Source: Peromyscus leucopus (lineage: Eukaryota; Chordata; Mammalia; Rodentia; Cricetidae). Taken from it: a stretch of 64,000 nt of DNA. The notes below the pieces were generated by a model, which was not told the DNA's origin, did not search any database, and was given only the letters and a program-made list of their open reading frames with translations. This document shows positions 1 to 42,000 of the stretch, piece by piece (within the stretch, counting starts at the first letter, position 1; each line of letters opens with the position of its first letter). The stretch spans positions 94,393,920-94,457,919 of the forward strand of contig NC_051083.1 in NCBI RefSeq assembly GCF_004664715.2. The letters run 5' to 3'. A program made the position numbers and the translations under genes.

Positions 1-415
1 TAAACAGCCTGAGAGAACAAGGCTTTATGAGTTTGGTATCTTGTTTGTTAAACCTGAAGGGCTAGCCAAACGGAGTTTGTGGAGTGAGGAGAGTTAAAGG
101 CTTTGCTGGTAGTCCAAAGTAATTGTGTCAGAAATGAGATTTTTTTTGTTGTTACTTACTTCAAGCACTTCCCAGGTGGCTTTGCCTTCTGTCTGAGTTC
201 TCCTGGTGACGGACCTCATCTTCCTTTCCCAGGTGCACTTACAGATAGAGACTCTGGGCCACTCCTGCCATTTCTGTTAAACTCATCTTCTGTTTGTTGT
301 GCACATGCAGCCTTGACTCAGGACTTACTGAGGACAGACACACTGCATTCTGGGAGTCTGTCTTCTAAGAGGAGAAAGGATACAAATAGAAGCTCGAATG
401 ACCTTCTTGCAGGCC

Positions 416-805
416 TAGCACAGCTTGAGAATGGGTGAAGAGCCAGAGTCAAATTCTTTGGCTACCATTTCATTCAGAGCCATCCTAAATGAAGCAGGGC
501 AGTTGTCACAGACTTTAAAGGGCTGAACCAAATTGACCAGATAGCTGGCCAATGACTCACTGTGGCAGAGTTGGCAATAGATATCCCTTCCTTCAGTCCA
601 TACTAAAAACAGATCTAAAGTTTCTGTGCATACATGCTGTACATTGATAGTGTCACCTGTCTTCATTCTATCCAGTATGCCTGAGAGGTTGTCATTTTCC
701 CATGCTCCTCTCAAGCTACTCCAAAAATTATCTTTTCTTACTGTGGAAGAGCACTGGGTGTTCATTTCTACCTGGTTTCTCTTGTCTGTAATGGATCTCG
801 GGTGG
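416..805 (-). pseudogene. unidentified protein-like terminal exon, reverse strand
   Basis: I do not recognise the gene. The reverse strand is open from about 805 to a stop at 415-417. The encoded 116-residue end is rich in Cys and protein-like: VQHVCTETLDLFLVWTEGRD, then YCQLC and, 25 residues on, VCDNC, ending SSPILKLC. The paired CxxC motifs suggest a zinc ribbon. A possible acceptor (gaaaccag) precedes it. Together with the segment at 1092-1361 it could be the 3' end of a gene or of an unprocessed pseudogene. It may equally be a chance reading frame. Confidence 0.3.
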
Positions 806-1091
806 GATGGAGAGGTACACCATGTGATTTACCCCGCCTCTGTCACCCACCACCCCCTGGGAAGGGCTTGACCTGAAAGATCATTTTTAGCCTGGTATTT
901 CCTGTGTGTGGGCCAGGGCCCGAGGCCAGAGGCAGAGAGGTTAAGAGGGCACAGGTTCTCTGGCAGAATGCTCTCTGGGGAATGAGATAGCCGTCCCATG
1001 GCTAACTTCTTTAAGTGAGAAACCCTATTACAGAGACTGTAATCTTAGTAAGGAAAACAAACGGATGGAGAAAGGCTACTTACATTCCTGA

Positions 1092-1361
1092 AAGATGAGA
1101 ATTCTGTAATATGTTTCAAGAAAATACTCCCACTTAACTGTGTTTCTAAAAGTGCTTGCACAGATTGTGACTTCAACCTCCAGCAAAGTCTTTTGAGCAG
1201 AGACACCTGCCTTCATACTTGGCAAGGTCTCCTTTATACCTAGGAGCATTTATTTCTATGAAGACATCATGATTCTGATTTAGAAAACAAATCTGGCAAA
1301 CAATCTGGCCTTTCAGGTGACTTAAACATATCCCACAATGCACTCCCACAGGAAAATACAC
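1092..1361 (-). pseudogene. second protein-like segment with CxxC pairs, reverse strand
   Basis: Reverse-strand open stretch encoding VGVHCGICLSHLKGQIVCQI C, that is C-x2-C-x8-C-x2-C, a spacing like the zinc ribbon in RPA70-type OB folds, followed by acidic and basic residues. The frame stops near 1173, but another frame stays open to a good donor (aat|gtaagt near 1091), which would suggest an indel. It lies upstream, in reverse sense, of the 416-805 segment with an intron-like gap of about 290 bases. Unrecognised; weak. Confidence 0.25.
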
Positions 1362-1952
1362 CCATGGGACGCTTAGGGACTGCTTTAGAAGGGTCCTTGT
1401 AGCTACTCGTAGCTGAACAAAAGGTTCCCTATTCTCTCTTAGCTTCCTTTTGGAGAGGGGCTAGGGAGCCTTCGAAAGCTGAGAGTTGGGATGTAATGGA
1501 TGCCTTTGCCTTTAACTCACAGCAAATATTTCTCATGCAGATAGAAACAAATTATGAAATACAGCTATCAATTTATTTATTTGGGTACATTAAAACAGAT
1601 TTTGATATTCTGGCTTAGAAACATATTTCCTACCTATAATATTATTATTGCTTCAGAAGAAAATTACTTAGAAACAATTTGGAGGCAGGACCCCTATACC
1701 TACCCATGTCAGTCTTGAATCATGTAGCATACCTCTTCCTCCCTCCCACAGATGTGAATGTCCACTTGAACACCTCTCAGATCACAGAGTTGTAAGCTCT
1801 AAGAGTAACTCATGGGATTTAGCTTGATTTCACTTGGTTGCTTTATCTTGAGAGATAACTATAGATGAATATATTAGGAAAACTGGCTTTTGCTACTGAC
1901 ATTCAGCATTCAGCACCTCTGAAAGCCTATGTGTCTGGAAGGGGTGGGTTCT

Positions 1953-2172
1953 TGTGGGAGCCCGTTCTCGGGTTCCTTGTGGCTTTACCCAGCAGGTCCG
2001 CATAGAGGATGATCAGGACCACGGGCCTGAGTGCAGGTGTCTGAGATGGTCTGCACTTGGCTGTGCTGGGAGGGAGGTCTTTTGCTCCACCCCTTGGCGT
2101 CTCTATAAAAACCCTGGGCCAGAGACAGTCGGGGCCCATTGGAATAGGTTCCAGGCCCTCTCGAGGCTATCC

Positions 2173-2203
<31 letters not shown>

Positions 2204-2466
2204 TTTTTTTTTTTTTTTTTTTCGAGACAGGGTTTCTCTGTGTGCTTTGTCCTTTCCTGAACTCATGGTAGCCAGCTGCCTCGAACTCACAGAGATCCGC
2301 TGCTCTCCTCCGAGTGCTTAAGGCGTGCGCCACCACCGCCCGGCCCTTTATTTTCTGTTTATCTCCGCAAGATTCTCTGCTATAAATCCTTCTATCTAAT
2401 ATTTCTTGCTGCTCGCACTCAAGAAAACTCTGGGGAACTGTGGGGGTGGTGGGTAAACGTCCCACA
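1953..2466 (+). mobile_element. solo LTR of an ERV (class II type) with 6-bp target duplication
   Basis: Begins TGTGGGA and ends TCCCACA, perfect 7-base terminal inverted repeats, and is flanked on both sides by ggttct (1947-1952 and 2467-2472), a 6-bp target duplication as made by IAP/ERVK-type elements. A TATA-like tctataaaaac lies near 2100. No internal region is attached, so it is a solo LTR. A B1 is inserted inside it. Orientation is inferred from the TATA-like box. Confidence 0.75.
2197..2343 (-). mobile_element. B1 SINE nested in the solo LTR
   Basis: A long T run followed by the reverse complement of B1 (gagacagggtttctctgtgt ... ctcgaactcacagagatcc ... gccaccaccgcccgg). It is flanked by cctttatt-like copies. 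It interrupts the LTR and so is younger. Confidence 0.85.
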
Positions 2467-3067
2467 GGTTCTCAGCATACCAATTCCTTAGCAAACACCA
2501 ACTGTGTGTCTGATGATTTAATTTAATTTTATGGTGTCCATCTGCCTAGCATTAGGGTCCAATCCTATAGGTAAGATTTCAGTCTGACAAGATTGCCCAC
2601 ACTTGAGATACCAGTTGTGACCTTTTCTTTTGATTAATTGACTATAAAGCGTGGTTCCTATTACTACTGTCCCAAATTCCTCCCCACTTGTGGCTTAATC
2701 ATTTGCAAGGACTGCTCACAGAGCTCAGGGAAGTACTTACTGACGTTTACCCATTTATTATAAAAAAAAAATTGCAAAGGATGCAGATAAATAGCCAAAC
2801 AGAAGATATGTATGGGAAGTGGGAGAGGCAAGAAGCTTTCTATTTCCTCTGCAGGCACCAGTATGTATTTAACATATCCAGAACTCCCCAAATCCCAGCA
2901 CGCAAGAATTTTTTATGGAAGCTTCATCATGTAGACATGAGCTATTTTTGACTCAATCTCTATCCTCTCTCCCCTTCCTGCAGGGTGTGGGGTGGAATGA
3001 ATTTTTCATACTTTTAATCACTGCTGAGTCTTGCGGGTGACTAGACCCATCTGAGTGCTCACCAAGA

Positions 3068-3450
3068 ATGGTCTTATTAGAACTGAAGGTACTCTTCAGT
3101 TCTACATTTTATACAGATGCAAACAAACAAGGAAAGGCAGGTTACAAATCAGAAAATGAAATTAAAGTGGTTCAAAGTCCTTATAATTCTGTTCAAAAAT
3201 CGATCGGAATTGTATGCTATTCTGATGGTATTAATGGACTTTTCGGAACTTCTCAACATAGTTACTGACTCTCAGTATGCTGAAAGAGTGGTCTTACATA
3301 TTAAGACTGAAGAATTTATCCCTGATAAGTCAGAATTAACCGTTACTTATTCAGTTACAAGAAATAATCAGAAATAGGAATCATCCCTTATATATAACCT
3401 ATGAAATTACAAGGGATTAGGAGCTCCATGTCTGGAACTAGGATTTAAGA
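3068..3450 (+). mobile_element. ERVK/IAP-like pol remnant (RNase H region)
   Basis: Two overlapping frames (3068-3268 and 3117-3377) together carry residues resembling the RNase H domain of betaretrovirus-like pol: TDANKQGKAGY in one frame, VTDSQYAERVVLHIKTEEF in the other, where Asp is an expected metal ligand. The frame changes within the segment and no gag, env or LTR adjoins it, so it is a dead fragment. Confidence 0.6.
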
Positions 3451-4158
3451 CCAAATACTAGAACAAAAAAAGAGATGCATCTGACATCCCAGTGCTCAGG
3501 AAATTACAGGGATTTTCAGAGCTGTGTGCCAGAAAACGGGGACAGCGAGCAAATATATAGTTCTTATTATATCACAACATCACAATAGCCATTTGTGAAT
3601 CTCAAGAACAAGTTCTATTTATAGTCAGCCTCAAGAGCCTTCTTTGTAGGAGCCATATGTGAGTAAGATGGAAAATAAAAGCACTGTAAAAATATCGAGT
3701 CTTCTAGCTACAGTGTTATCATCCTGACAATAGTACATTCTCCAGGCTTGTCACAGCCCCCTCCAAGGTCTTGGCTGCTGGAAATCTCACCATAGAAAGC
3801 TCGCCGTATTCTCTGTGAACAGACAGGAGCCATTACTGTCTTACCTTGGTCTGCTTTTGTGGGGAGAAGCTAGGTAAGTGGATATTTATGAAGGAGGCTC
3901 ATGAAAGGAAAGAATTTTAAAGTAATTCTGGGCATGTGGCTTTTCAGATATCATTTTAAATGGAACCATGAGAAATAGGTCACAAATAGGCTGAGAAAGT
4001 AGCTCAGTAAAGTGCTTGCTGTGTGCCCACTTATTTAAATATTCTTTTGGAGTCAAGCCGATGACCTTTTTACTTTCAGGGCAATGGTAGAAATCAGCGA
4101 ATCATAGAAATAAGCCCTATCTATGAAATTATATTTGTGCTCATTCATTTTCCTTTAG

Positions 4159-33060
<28,902 letters not shown>

Positions 33061-33274
33061 GGGAGAAATACTCTTGTGAAATTATTTGAATGTGTAGTTT
33101 ACATAACTATAATTTTTACCAAAATATTTGTCAAAGAGATAATGTCAAGTGTCCACCTCTTAATTGTCTTCTGGTTTGGAGGAACCTCTTCAATAGGTCA
33201 CAGTCTCCACCCTTACTGATTCTTTTGTTTGATATCACCACATCCTTAAGTCAAACCATGATCGCTTGAATCAG

Positions 33275-33470
33275 AGGGGAGCAAACTTTTTTTCTGTAAA
33301 GGAGTAGGTAGATACTGTTTTAGGCTTTGTAGGCCATGTGGCCTTTGTTGTAACTATTCTGTGCTGTAAAAGCAGCCCTAGACAATATGCATGTGACTGA
33401 GCATGGCTGTAATCTACTAAAACTTGATTTACAAAAGCAAGTGGAGGGCTGGCCATGGCCTTAACCAGTC
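33275..33470 (+). mobile_element. MER5A-like hAT-Charlie fragment
   Basis: gcaaactttttttctgtaaa, ttaggctttgtaggccatgt, gtaaaagcagccctagacaa and aaacttgatttacaaaagca match the old mammalian MER5A element, lying in the short gap between the convergent genes. Confidence 0.75.
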
Positions 33471-33845
33471 GCTCACTTAGTGTTCACTTTTGTTTGAAGG
33501 ATTAAATCAATTGTTTGAATTATACTGTTTTGAATGATAACTATATTTAGAAAGAACTAGTCATATGATGACATTTACTGTGTCCATAAAATACATGTCC
33601 AAGTCATTTCAGGACTAATAACTTTCTAAGTTTTGAAGCACATACTCGTTATTGTGCTGAACATGTGCTGTGGAGGATGCGCAGTTCTCCACAGTATCTC
33701 TCCATCTTCCTTTTGCTGCCCCATTAAGTTGGTGTTTCCCATGGCTCTGCAGTTCATCTTCATCCTTTATGGAGTTCCACAGGAGGCCAGTGTCTGCAGT
33801 CTCGAAACCAGCACTGACCAACTCACGTGGTTCCTTAGGTTCCAT

Positions 33846-33912
33846 CTTTTCCTTTCCTTCCTCTCTTTCTCTCCTTCCTCCCTCCCTCCCTCCCTTCCTC
33901 CTCCTTTTCCCC
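33846..33912. repeat. pyrimidine-rich tract (CTTC/CCCT)n
   Basis: Almost pure C and T, with repeated ccttcctccctccctcc-type units. Confidence 0.9.
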
Positions 33913-34144
33913 AGTATGTTATGTATTCCCTATGTTCAAAATTCAAAAGATGCAAATGGTATGGGATGAATTCCCTCCTCCCACAGGTCAGTTTCCTTCC
34001 CTGAAAACTCCTGGGATATTCTTGTTTATCCTTCCCCAGGATTGCTTTATGTGTATGTAAACATATGCACATGTTTAAGTTGTATGTACATATAACTTAT
34101 ATGTAACATATGCATATGTGCACACATGTAGTTTAGACTTAATT

Positions 34145-34478
34145 TTTTAATATTTATTTGTATGTGCCTGTGTGAGCATATGCACATATGTGTGTATACC
34201 TATCTCTGAGTACAGGTGGAGGCCTGAAGAGGACGTTGGGTGCTCTTTATCATTCTCTCCATAATCATTTGGGAGAAGAGTTCTCCTTGAACCTGGGGTT
34301 CACATTTTCTTGGCTAGGGTGGAAGTCAGTAAGGCCCAGCCATCCTCCTGTCTCCACTTCCCTTGAAGCTGGAGTTTAAGGCATACACAGAATTCATGGC
34401 TTTTTTTTATGTGATCTAAACTCCAGTCCTCCGATTGTGCAGCAAGCACTCTTAACTGCTGAGCGATCTCTCCAGCCA
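34145..34478 (-). mobile_element. long B3-type composite SINE, reverse
   Basis: Reverse SINE pieces: aggtggaggcctgaagagga, gaacctggggttcacattttc, agtcctccgattgtgcagca, actgctgagcgatctctccag. Longer than a plain B2; family assignment uncertain. Confidence 0.5.
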
Positions 34479-34782
34479 CAAGATTTCATTTCATTGACTT
34501 CAATATTTCCCTACGTTTAATTTATCTGTAAATGATCCTGAGGCCACTGAAGAATGAAAGCTCCTTTCTTGAACTCCAGCATGTGATAGGGATAAAAGCA
34601 GTTGAATGCTTATTGTAAAATATGTTGGGGTTTGTTGACCAGGAGAAGACTTTCTGCCCGTTCACTCAATCATTTTCTAATTTTCCCTGTTTCAATGTTT
34701 TGTTATAAAGTGTAGTGAGAATAGATATTAGGAAAAAGTTTTAAAAGAGTCTCAAAAAGTCAAATGTTCACATTTCCTTGAT

Positions 34783-36075
34783 TTTATTTGCCATGTACAA
34801 AGCGAACACCATTCTTGACTTATGTAGGAGGTGATGACGACAGCAGCTCAGATTATACTGGTTAGGCTTTGCCTGTGTGGGCGCAGTTTACATAGGACTT
34901 AAAGAAGTGAAGTCACCCGGAGGGGACTGAGTGCGTCATGTCCGCGTCACTGAGTGTGTTCTATGCAACTGGTAATTAAATGAATTGCTTCAAACAGAAG
35001 ACAGCATACCTCATGGCCAACTCAGACTCTACTTTGGGTCTGCTAACAGTAGTGTGTGCTAGATTTTGATGAGATTTTGAAAAAAAAAAAAAAACTTTCA
35101 AATAGTTTAAAAGGCTACGTGTGAAAGAGTAGTTGGATAGTCATTTTATCAGAAAGTCTCGAACAGCCCCAGAATGCAAGGAGCCAACACACTGCAGCTT
35201 CAGTGTGCCACCTGCACAGATTTGGGTGGCACTTGGAGTAATCAGGGATTTCTGAGGAATGGGGACATGAGATTTACCTTTTGTTCCTGGAGTCAAAAGC
35301 AAAACTGACAGCTCCATATCTATTCATCCCTCTGCCCTAGGCCAAGAAGAAAGTGAAGTGGTTCTCGTTTCCTCTTGTGAACTTGGTCATGCTTACTGCA
35401 TCCTTTGTTCTGCTTTGGACCAGACCAAGTTGTCCATCTCTCTGGCGGTGGAGAGAGCCAGCCAGGGAGCAGTGATTTGCCTAGGACCAAATGTTGGCCT
35501 TTCAGCCTTTCCTAATCAAGATGGGGCATGGACTTAACTCTGGAAGGAATCACAGCTCAGTTCTGGCTAACGGCTGGCTCCTCATTCTAATCCTGCTGCC
35601 TGCCTAGATATAATAGGCTGCCTTGAGTAGGGAGGTCTAGCCAGAGCCATACTTTTAGGGTAGAAACCCGGAGTTCTAGTTTAAGTCAAATGTGCGGTGA
35701 CTTCTTGTCATAAAGAAATAACTTAGCTGGTATGAAGAGCTTCCTGGTCAAAGCCGTGAGGAAAGCTCTAGCAGTCTTAGAAAATGGCAGTCCAGCACAT
35801 CTGTCTGAGGTAGCCATGAATAATCACACACATATCCAAATGGAACATTAGCACCAGATTGATGGACATAGAACAGCAAACCCTAGCACAGTGGACTTAT
35901 CTGTTGGGCCTGAAGGCTGGGATGACCAGTGTCCAGTAGTCCAGTCCAAATGAGACTCTGATGTACAACTTGACAGGCAAATGGCTTCAGGCCTTTCTTT
36001 CTCGGACAGCCCAGATGTGTGAGGTGACGGTTGTGAGGGGGTAGGGAGGGTAGGGGCCGCGTGACAGGCAACCCC
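34783..36075 (-). other. COL4A6: COL4A6 3' untranslated region with candidate poly(A) signal
   Basis: About 1.3 kb between the stop codon and a reverse-strand AATAAA (tttatt at 34783-34788), a plausible 3' UTR length. No repeat is recognisable here, which fits exonic sequence. The true cleavage site was not determined and could use another signal. Confidence 0.5.
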
Positions 36076-39000
36076 CTACAGATTTTTCATACACACCTGG
36101 CAGCGGCTCACCCTGGTGTGGAGCTGCCCGGTTTTGAGCGTCTCAGAAGCAGGCTCTTCTCGAAACTGCTGTCTTTCCTCCACTGTGGTCAGCCAGAAGC
36201 TGTACTTGTTGGCAAAGTAGTGGCAGGTACCACGGGCACCGTTGCACTCAATGAAAGGAGTGGCCCGGAAGTCCTCCAGGCAGGAGCCAGGGGAGACTAG
36301 GGACTGGCCTCCGCCCTCAGCCCCAGCAGCAGTGTGCTGAAACACAGAAGAGAGGGAGCTCTGTGAGCTGGGCCAGAACTCACGACGGAAGTGCTCCATG
36401 TCCTGTTCTTCAAGGCCTGCAGATGGGCCCCAGTGCAGAACTCCCGACCCCGAAAGCACTCAGCTTCTAGGCAGCATGCTGAACCTGGCCTTCGGGAGCA
36501 GGCCCCGGCTGGCCATCCTTCCTGGAGGAGCTGGATGAGGCACTCCCCTCCTGGCTCCTCTGTGCCCTCCATGCCACGTGGTCAGTGATTACACGTCAAC
36601 CAGTGTTTCCCTGTCTGCTCCTATCATGCAGGCCTCACAGCTTGGTGAGACAGACCCTCACTTACCCCGGTTCTCCGCAGGCCTACGCACCTTGACGATT
36701 TTTAAATTATAGTGGTTTATTTTAGGTGCAGGTTGGTTCTGGGAGCCAACTCAGGCTTAGTGGCAAGCGCCTGTACCTGCTGAGCTACCGTCCTGGCCCC
36801 GGATATACACCTGAGCAAGGCTGGATTTAGGTTTCCAAATGAACAGTGCTCTAAGCCCTTACTGTGCACTGTCCTCCAAGAAGGAGAAAGAATGTCATAC
36901 TCCCCAAACGCTCTTTCTTTGAACAGCATGTCCCCCTATAGTTCTCATCCTGAAATGACCTACACTTGAATTCTTTCCATTTTCAACCTGTGCCACACCC
37001 TTTAGAGTGACATACAAGATCTACTACCTGATGTTACCTTGCTAAGGGAAGGCCTGGGTATATTTGACCTAAACTGTCTCCAGCCTCCCTCACTTCAGAG
37101 GGCTTCCTAGGAGTTCAGTTTCTAGGTCACTCACGGACTGGTAGTCTCCAGTCACTGCACCTCCAGACCTCCTGGTCTACATGCCAGCTGCCTCCCTTCA
37201 GCTTAGCCGGGAACACAGGAGGCTGAGATGAGGCTTCAGGTACGTCTGCATCAGCAAGTGGCCAGCAGCCGGGCCATTTGCCCTCCAGTTTCCTGAACTT
37301 TCAGAGAGTGATACTTGGCCGATGACTCAGGCTTTTGATAAATGGCAGATTTTGGTGAGGACAATTGCACTGGGACCTTTGGTGATTCATGGAGAAGTCC
37401 TGGCCAGTTTGGGGACTTCTGTGAGTTTCACATTACACTTTTCCTGGGAGTTGTCTTAGCCACTCCTGATCTTATTTAAAGAAACGACCCCAATAGTTAC
37501 AGACTCATCTCCTTGGATTTGCTGATGTTCTCTTTCTTAGCTAGACACACAGCACATCAGGCCACTGCCTTTACACACACACAAAATGGAGAGGCAACAC
37601 AAGTGCTCATAAAGCCATACATGCACAGTGTGCCTTCAAGTGAATCTTGAAAAAGAGATCAAAAAGAGACAGCAGAAGCTAGACAGATCTGAGGGGGCAG
37701 TGGATGGCAAGGCAAAGAATGTTATGCTCGGCTTGATCAGTGCAAGAATGTGCTGGCCTCAAGTGAGGACAGCGTTTCCCTCAGTATCTGGTCAGATTAC
37801 AGTGTGTTATATTCTTCCTTTGATAGTGACAAAACTGAAGAACACACAGAGTAGAGCCTTGGCTTGTGACTCATACATGTTCTCAGTCCAGAACACCAGG
37901 TTCAAATTGCTCTCTTCCCCTACAACCACAATGGGCTGTAATTCACATCTTCATCTCTCTTCCTGTTAAATTCTAAGTGTCCCTTGAGCCTGGAATCAAT
38001 GGGAAGACCCTTCCCTGAGCTCTTCTCTCCTACCTTCTACCTCTGTGCCTGCATGGAGGGACAGAATGGTTCAAGGTCTTACCATGAGGAAGGAGTAACC
38101 AATCCAGAGGCTGCGCCAGCCCAGAGGGCACTGTGGAATGGTGATGTCTTGGCTGTGCACAGCAATAGCTTGTGAGGGTGCCTCACATACAGAGCAGCGA
38201 CTGATGTACTGGGGAATCTGGGTCTGGCCCACAGGCATCATGGGAATGGGGGCAGTAGTGGAGAGCCAGTAGGATTTATCATTGCGTCTGGCATAGTGGC
38301 ACACTTCATTGATGTTGCAGTAGATGAAAGGCATGGTGCTGAATCGGGGCAGGCAGGAGCCAGCAAATCCTGGGAAGAGAAGATGGGCAAGGATCCGCTA
38401 AGTGCTGGCTAAAGGGCGGGACCACAAGGCCCAGAGTAGCTGAACATGTGAATTTCCAGCTAAATGCTTGCTCAGAGCAGGACAGCTCTCTCCTTACAGT
38501 CCGGTGACTCTGGTACATGCTGGAGCCCGAGGATCAAATCATTTCATAAATGTATCAAGGGAGCTGAATAATGATGAGACTCTTTTGATAAAGTGAATAA
38601 TCACTCCCTAATTAATCTGCTTTGTAAAACCAACGTTTAATAGATGGAATTCACATTTAAGAGTTAGTACACCTGCTGCTAATGCAATTAATCCTGGAGT
38701 AATCATTACTGCCCTGCAGGTCATGTTACTATTGTTACAGCTAATCATTAATACTTAATGGAGGCTTAAATATATTTTACATTATGTGATTCATGAATTC
38801 CTTACACCACTCTATGTGACATGTACTAGAAATATCTTAGTCCCATTAAGGGAGGATGAAAGCTTGGAGACGTTGAATAATTTACTCAGGGTATGTGGCT
38901 TTGAAGTGGTAGGACTTTGAGCCTAAATCCTTTTGACCTCAGAGCTAGTGCTTGTGGTCTACTTTGCAACCATGGGTCTAAAGGACTGTGAGAAGAGAAG

Positions 39001-42000
39001 AGGTCAGTCCTTGTAGGGACAGGGAACAAGGACTGGCTGTCCGAGCCAGTACTTACCCAGGTCCTGGTTATGGGCTTTCTCCTGCCCCTCCACGAACAGC
39101 AAGCTGTAGCCCGTCCACAGTCGGCTCATCCCGACGGGGCACAGGGGCACGTGTTCTGACTGACTGTGTTTGACCAGTGTGTAGCCCACTCTCACACTGT
39201 GCCCAGGCCTCCCAGGCCTCCCCAGGGGACCCTGCTGCCCTGGAGCTCCTGGGAAGAAAAGAGCATCCAAGTGAGTCCGGCACAGATGATAGCGACACTA
39301 GCCACTCTGCCCCTAAACGCTGTGTGAGGCACATCATATACATGTGCTGAGCCATGTGATCCTGATGTCGCCCAGGAGCTGGCACTATTAGCAGCCTACT
39401 CTGCAGATGAAGAAACTGAGGCTGCCAGCTGCTACAGCTAGAAGATCAGTGAACTAGAACTCCAACTCACATGGGTCCAGCTACAGAGCTCCCATTTTTA
39501 AAGAGAAACACCATCCATTACCCCTCTCCAGCCACCTGGCCTTGGGTTAGGCCTTGGGCTGAAGAGTAAGTCTAGTGGAATCCTTCTCATGCCCAGCCTT
39601 GAAGTCTCTCACAGGACAGAATTAGCTGCGGAATCAGAAGCATTATACATAACATTAGCATTAGAAGGACAAGGCTTCACTCGCCTCTCCTGTCCATGCT
39701 GGATATGAATTGAATGGCAACATTTTACGACTGAGCCTCAGAAGTATTCTCTCTCAAGGACAAATGCTTTGTCGTCCTTGGTATAAAAGGGAAGATAAGT
39801 GGTGGAACAATGGGCAGATATACCTCATCTCCAACATTATATCTTGAGCTACCTCTCCATCCATGTCAGTAAGACAGAAAGTCATGAAAAGCAAAGCCAG
39901 AAAGATCAGGAGTTTGAAGCAAGCCTGGGCTACATAGTGAGTTTGAGGGAGGGCAAACAGGGCTATGTGGCAAGATACTTGTCAAAAAAAGAAAAAAGAA
40001 AAAAAAGCTGAAGAACCCAGACAAGGACTGGACAAGGATTTGGAAAAATTTGTTGCCTTCTTGAATCATGCAGGACTTTCCTTCTTAGGCTGGAGGCTGT
40101 GCAGTGTGAAGAGAAGAAGGACAATGTAGTGGTCTGCATAAGAATGGCCCCCATAGGCTCCTGTAGTTGACTGCTCAGTCACCAGGGAGTAGCACTATTT
40201 GAGAAAGATGAGGAGGTGTGGCCTTGTTGGAGGAAGTGCGTCTCTGGGGGTGGGCTTGGAGGTTTCAAAAGCTCAACCCTGCCCTCTCTGCCACTGATCC
40301 ACTGCTTACCTGGCTACTGCCATGCTCCCCTCTATGATAATCATGGGCTAAGCCTCTGAAACCGTTAAGTAAGCCCCAATTCAGTGCTTTCTTCCCTAAC
40401 ATTTGCCGTGGTCACGGTGTCTCTTGACAGCAATAGAACTTTAAGACAGACAAGAACTCAGCCTGTGAGCCCCCTCAGAGCGGCACATTCACCACAGGGT
40501 TGACTAAGTCTCCAACTTTCGGTCACCTGACCTTCAAATCCTGGAGGTCCTTGTAGTCCAGGGAGACCAGGATCGCCCAGGATTCCAGGTGGGCCTGGAA
40601 GACCACTGGGGCCGTCCTTGCCAGGGATGCCAGGTAGACCTTTAGAACCTGTGGGAGAGAAAATCCACACGGTCGGGGAGGGCTCAATATGGAAGGACGG
40701 TCCACAGTCTCTCTCCTAAGACTCATGTGCAGTCCCAGGGAGAGCAATAACTCACCCCCTTTGGGGGCAAAGCTGGGACCCAGAAGCCAGCTGTCCTGGC
40801 CCCAGCCCCATGCTTCCTCCACTACTGTGTGCCTCCTTTGTCACTCAGCACATCTCTATCTCCAAACGGAAGTTTAGCCATGGCAAGCTATCGAGGGGAG
40901 AGACTCCCATGTTCTCTGAAGACAAGGAAACACTACCCCATTGGCTCCCTGGCCTTTCCCTTCCCTGGCAAGAGGTCTGAGAGCCTTGTGAAGTAGCAAG
41001 GGAGATGCTTGATGAAGGCCCCTTCTCAGAACTCTACCAAGCCAGGAGCTTCAGCCTCTCAACCGAGGCCGTTCTGCTTCCCAGCTGGCCCCTTCCTCCG
41101 CTGTCATCCTTACCTTGCAGACCCACAGCACCTTGAAGCCCAGGGTCTCCCGGGAGGCCAGGGATGCCATCAATGCCTGGAAGACCCAAAGGTCCTGGAG
41201 GAACCTGGATAGCTTGGGAAATTGGTGTGTGTCCTGGAGCACCCTGGGGGCCAGAAGATCCTGAGGGCAGGTGGTGAAATAGCAGTGTCAGGCTGGAGCA
41301 GAGGAGGGCCACGGGTGTCCCTCCCTCTGCCTGGCAGCCACCAGCTATCTGCTCTTTCTCTTTGTGCTCCCAATTCCCACTTGATGCCTCCAGGGCAGAT
41401 CACATAACCCTTGATGGGACCTTCTTTCCCCATCTCCTTCTTAGTGGCTTGGTGGGTCCTTGTGGACAAGGCAGGGAACAAGGCATATCCACTTTGGCTC
41501 CCCATAGCTCAGGATGGAATCTACTTGGTGCAAGGCAGTTAGGAAATGTCTGCTGCAAATATAAGTAGGCCAAGACTTGGCTCAGCGATGGAGCAATTAT
41601 TTACTTACATGCTGGTCGCAATGCAGTACCAAATATGCTGTTGAGATGTATCCAACCCAGGGGTGCAGTTGGCGTCCTGCCTAAGAGCCCCACCCAAGTC
41701 AACTACCTTACAAGTAGAATAACTTGCTTACTAATTCACTAAGCAAGTATCTCTTGAGTGCTTACTATATGCCGAGGTCCTGGAGATGTGAGACTAGAGC
41801 CGTGATGGACATTTATGGATATTGTGCTTAGTGATGAAGATGAACAATGCACAGTTTGACAAATACCATTAACCTCCTCATGCAGATTTTTCTTTTTTCT
41901 TTTTTGATTTTTGTTTTCAAGATGGGGGTTTCTCTATGTAGTCGTGGCTGTCCTGGAACTCACTCTGTAGACCAGGCTGGCCTTGAACTCACTGAGATCC

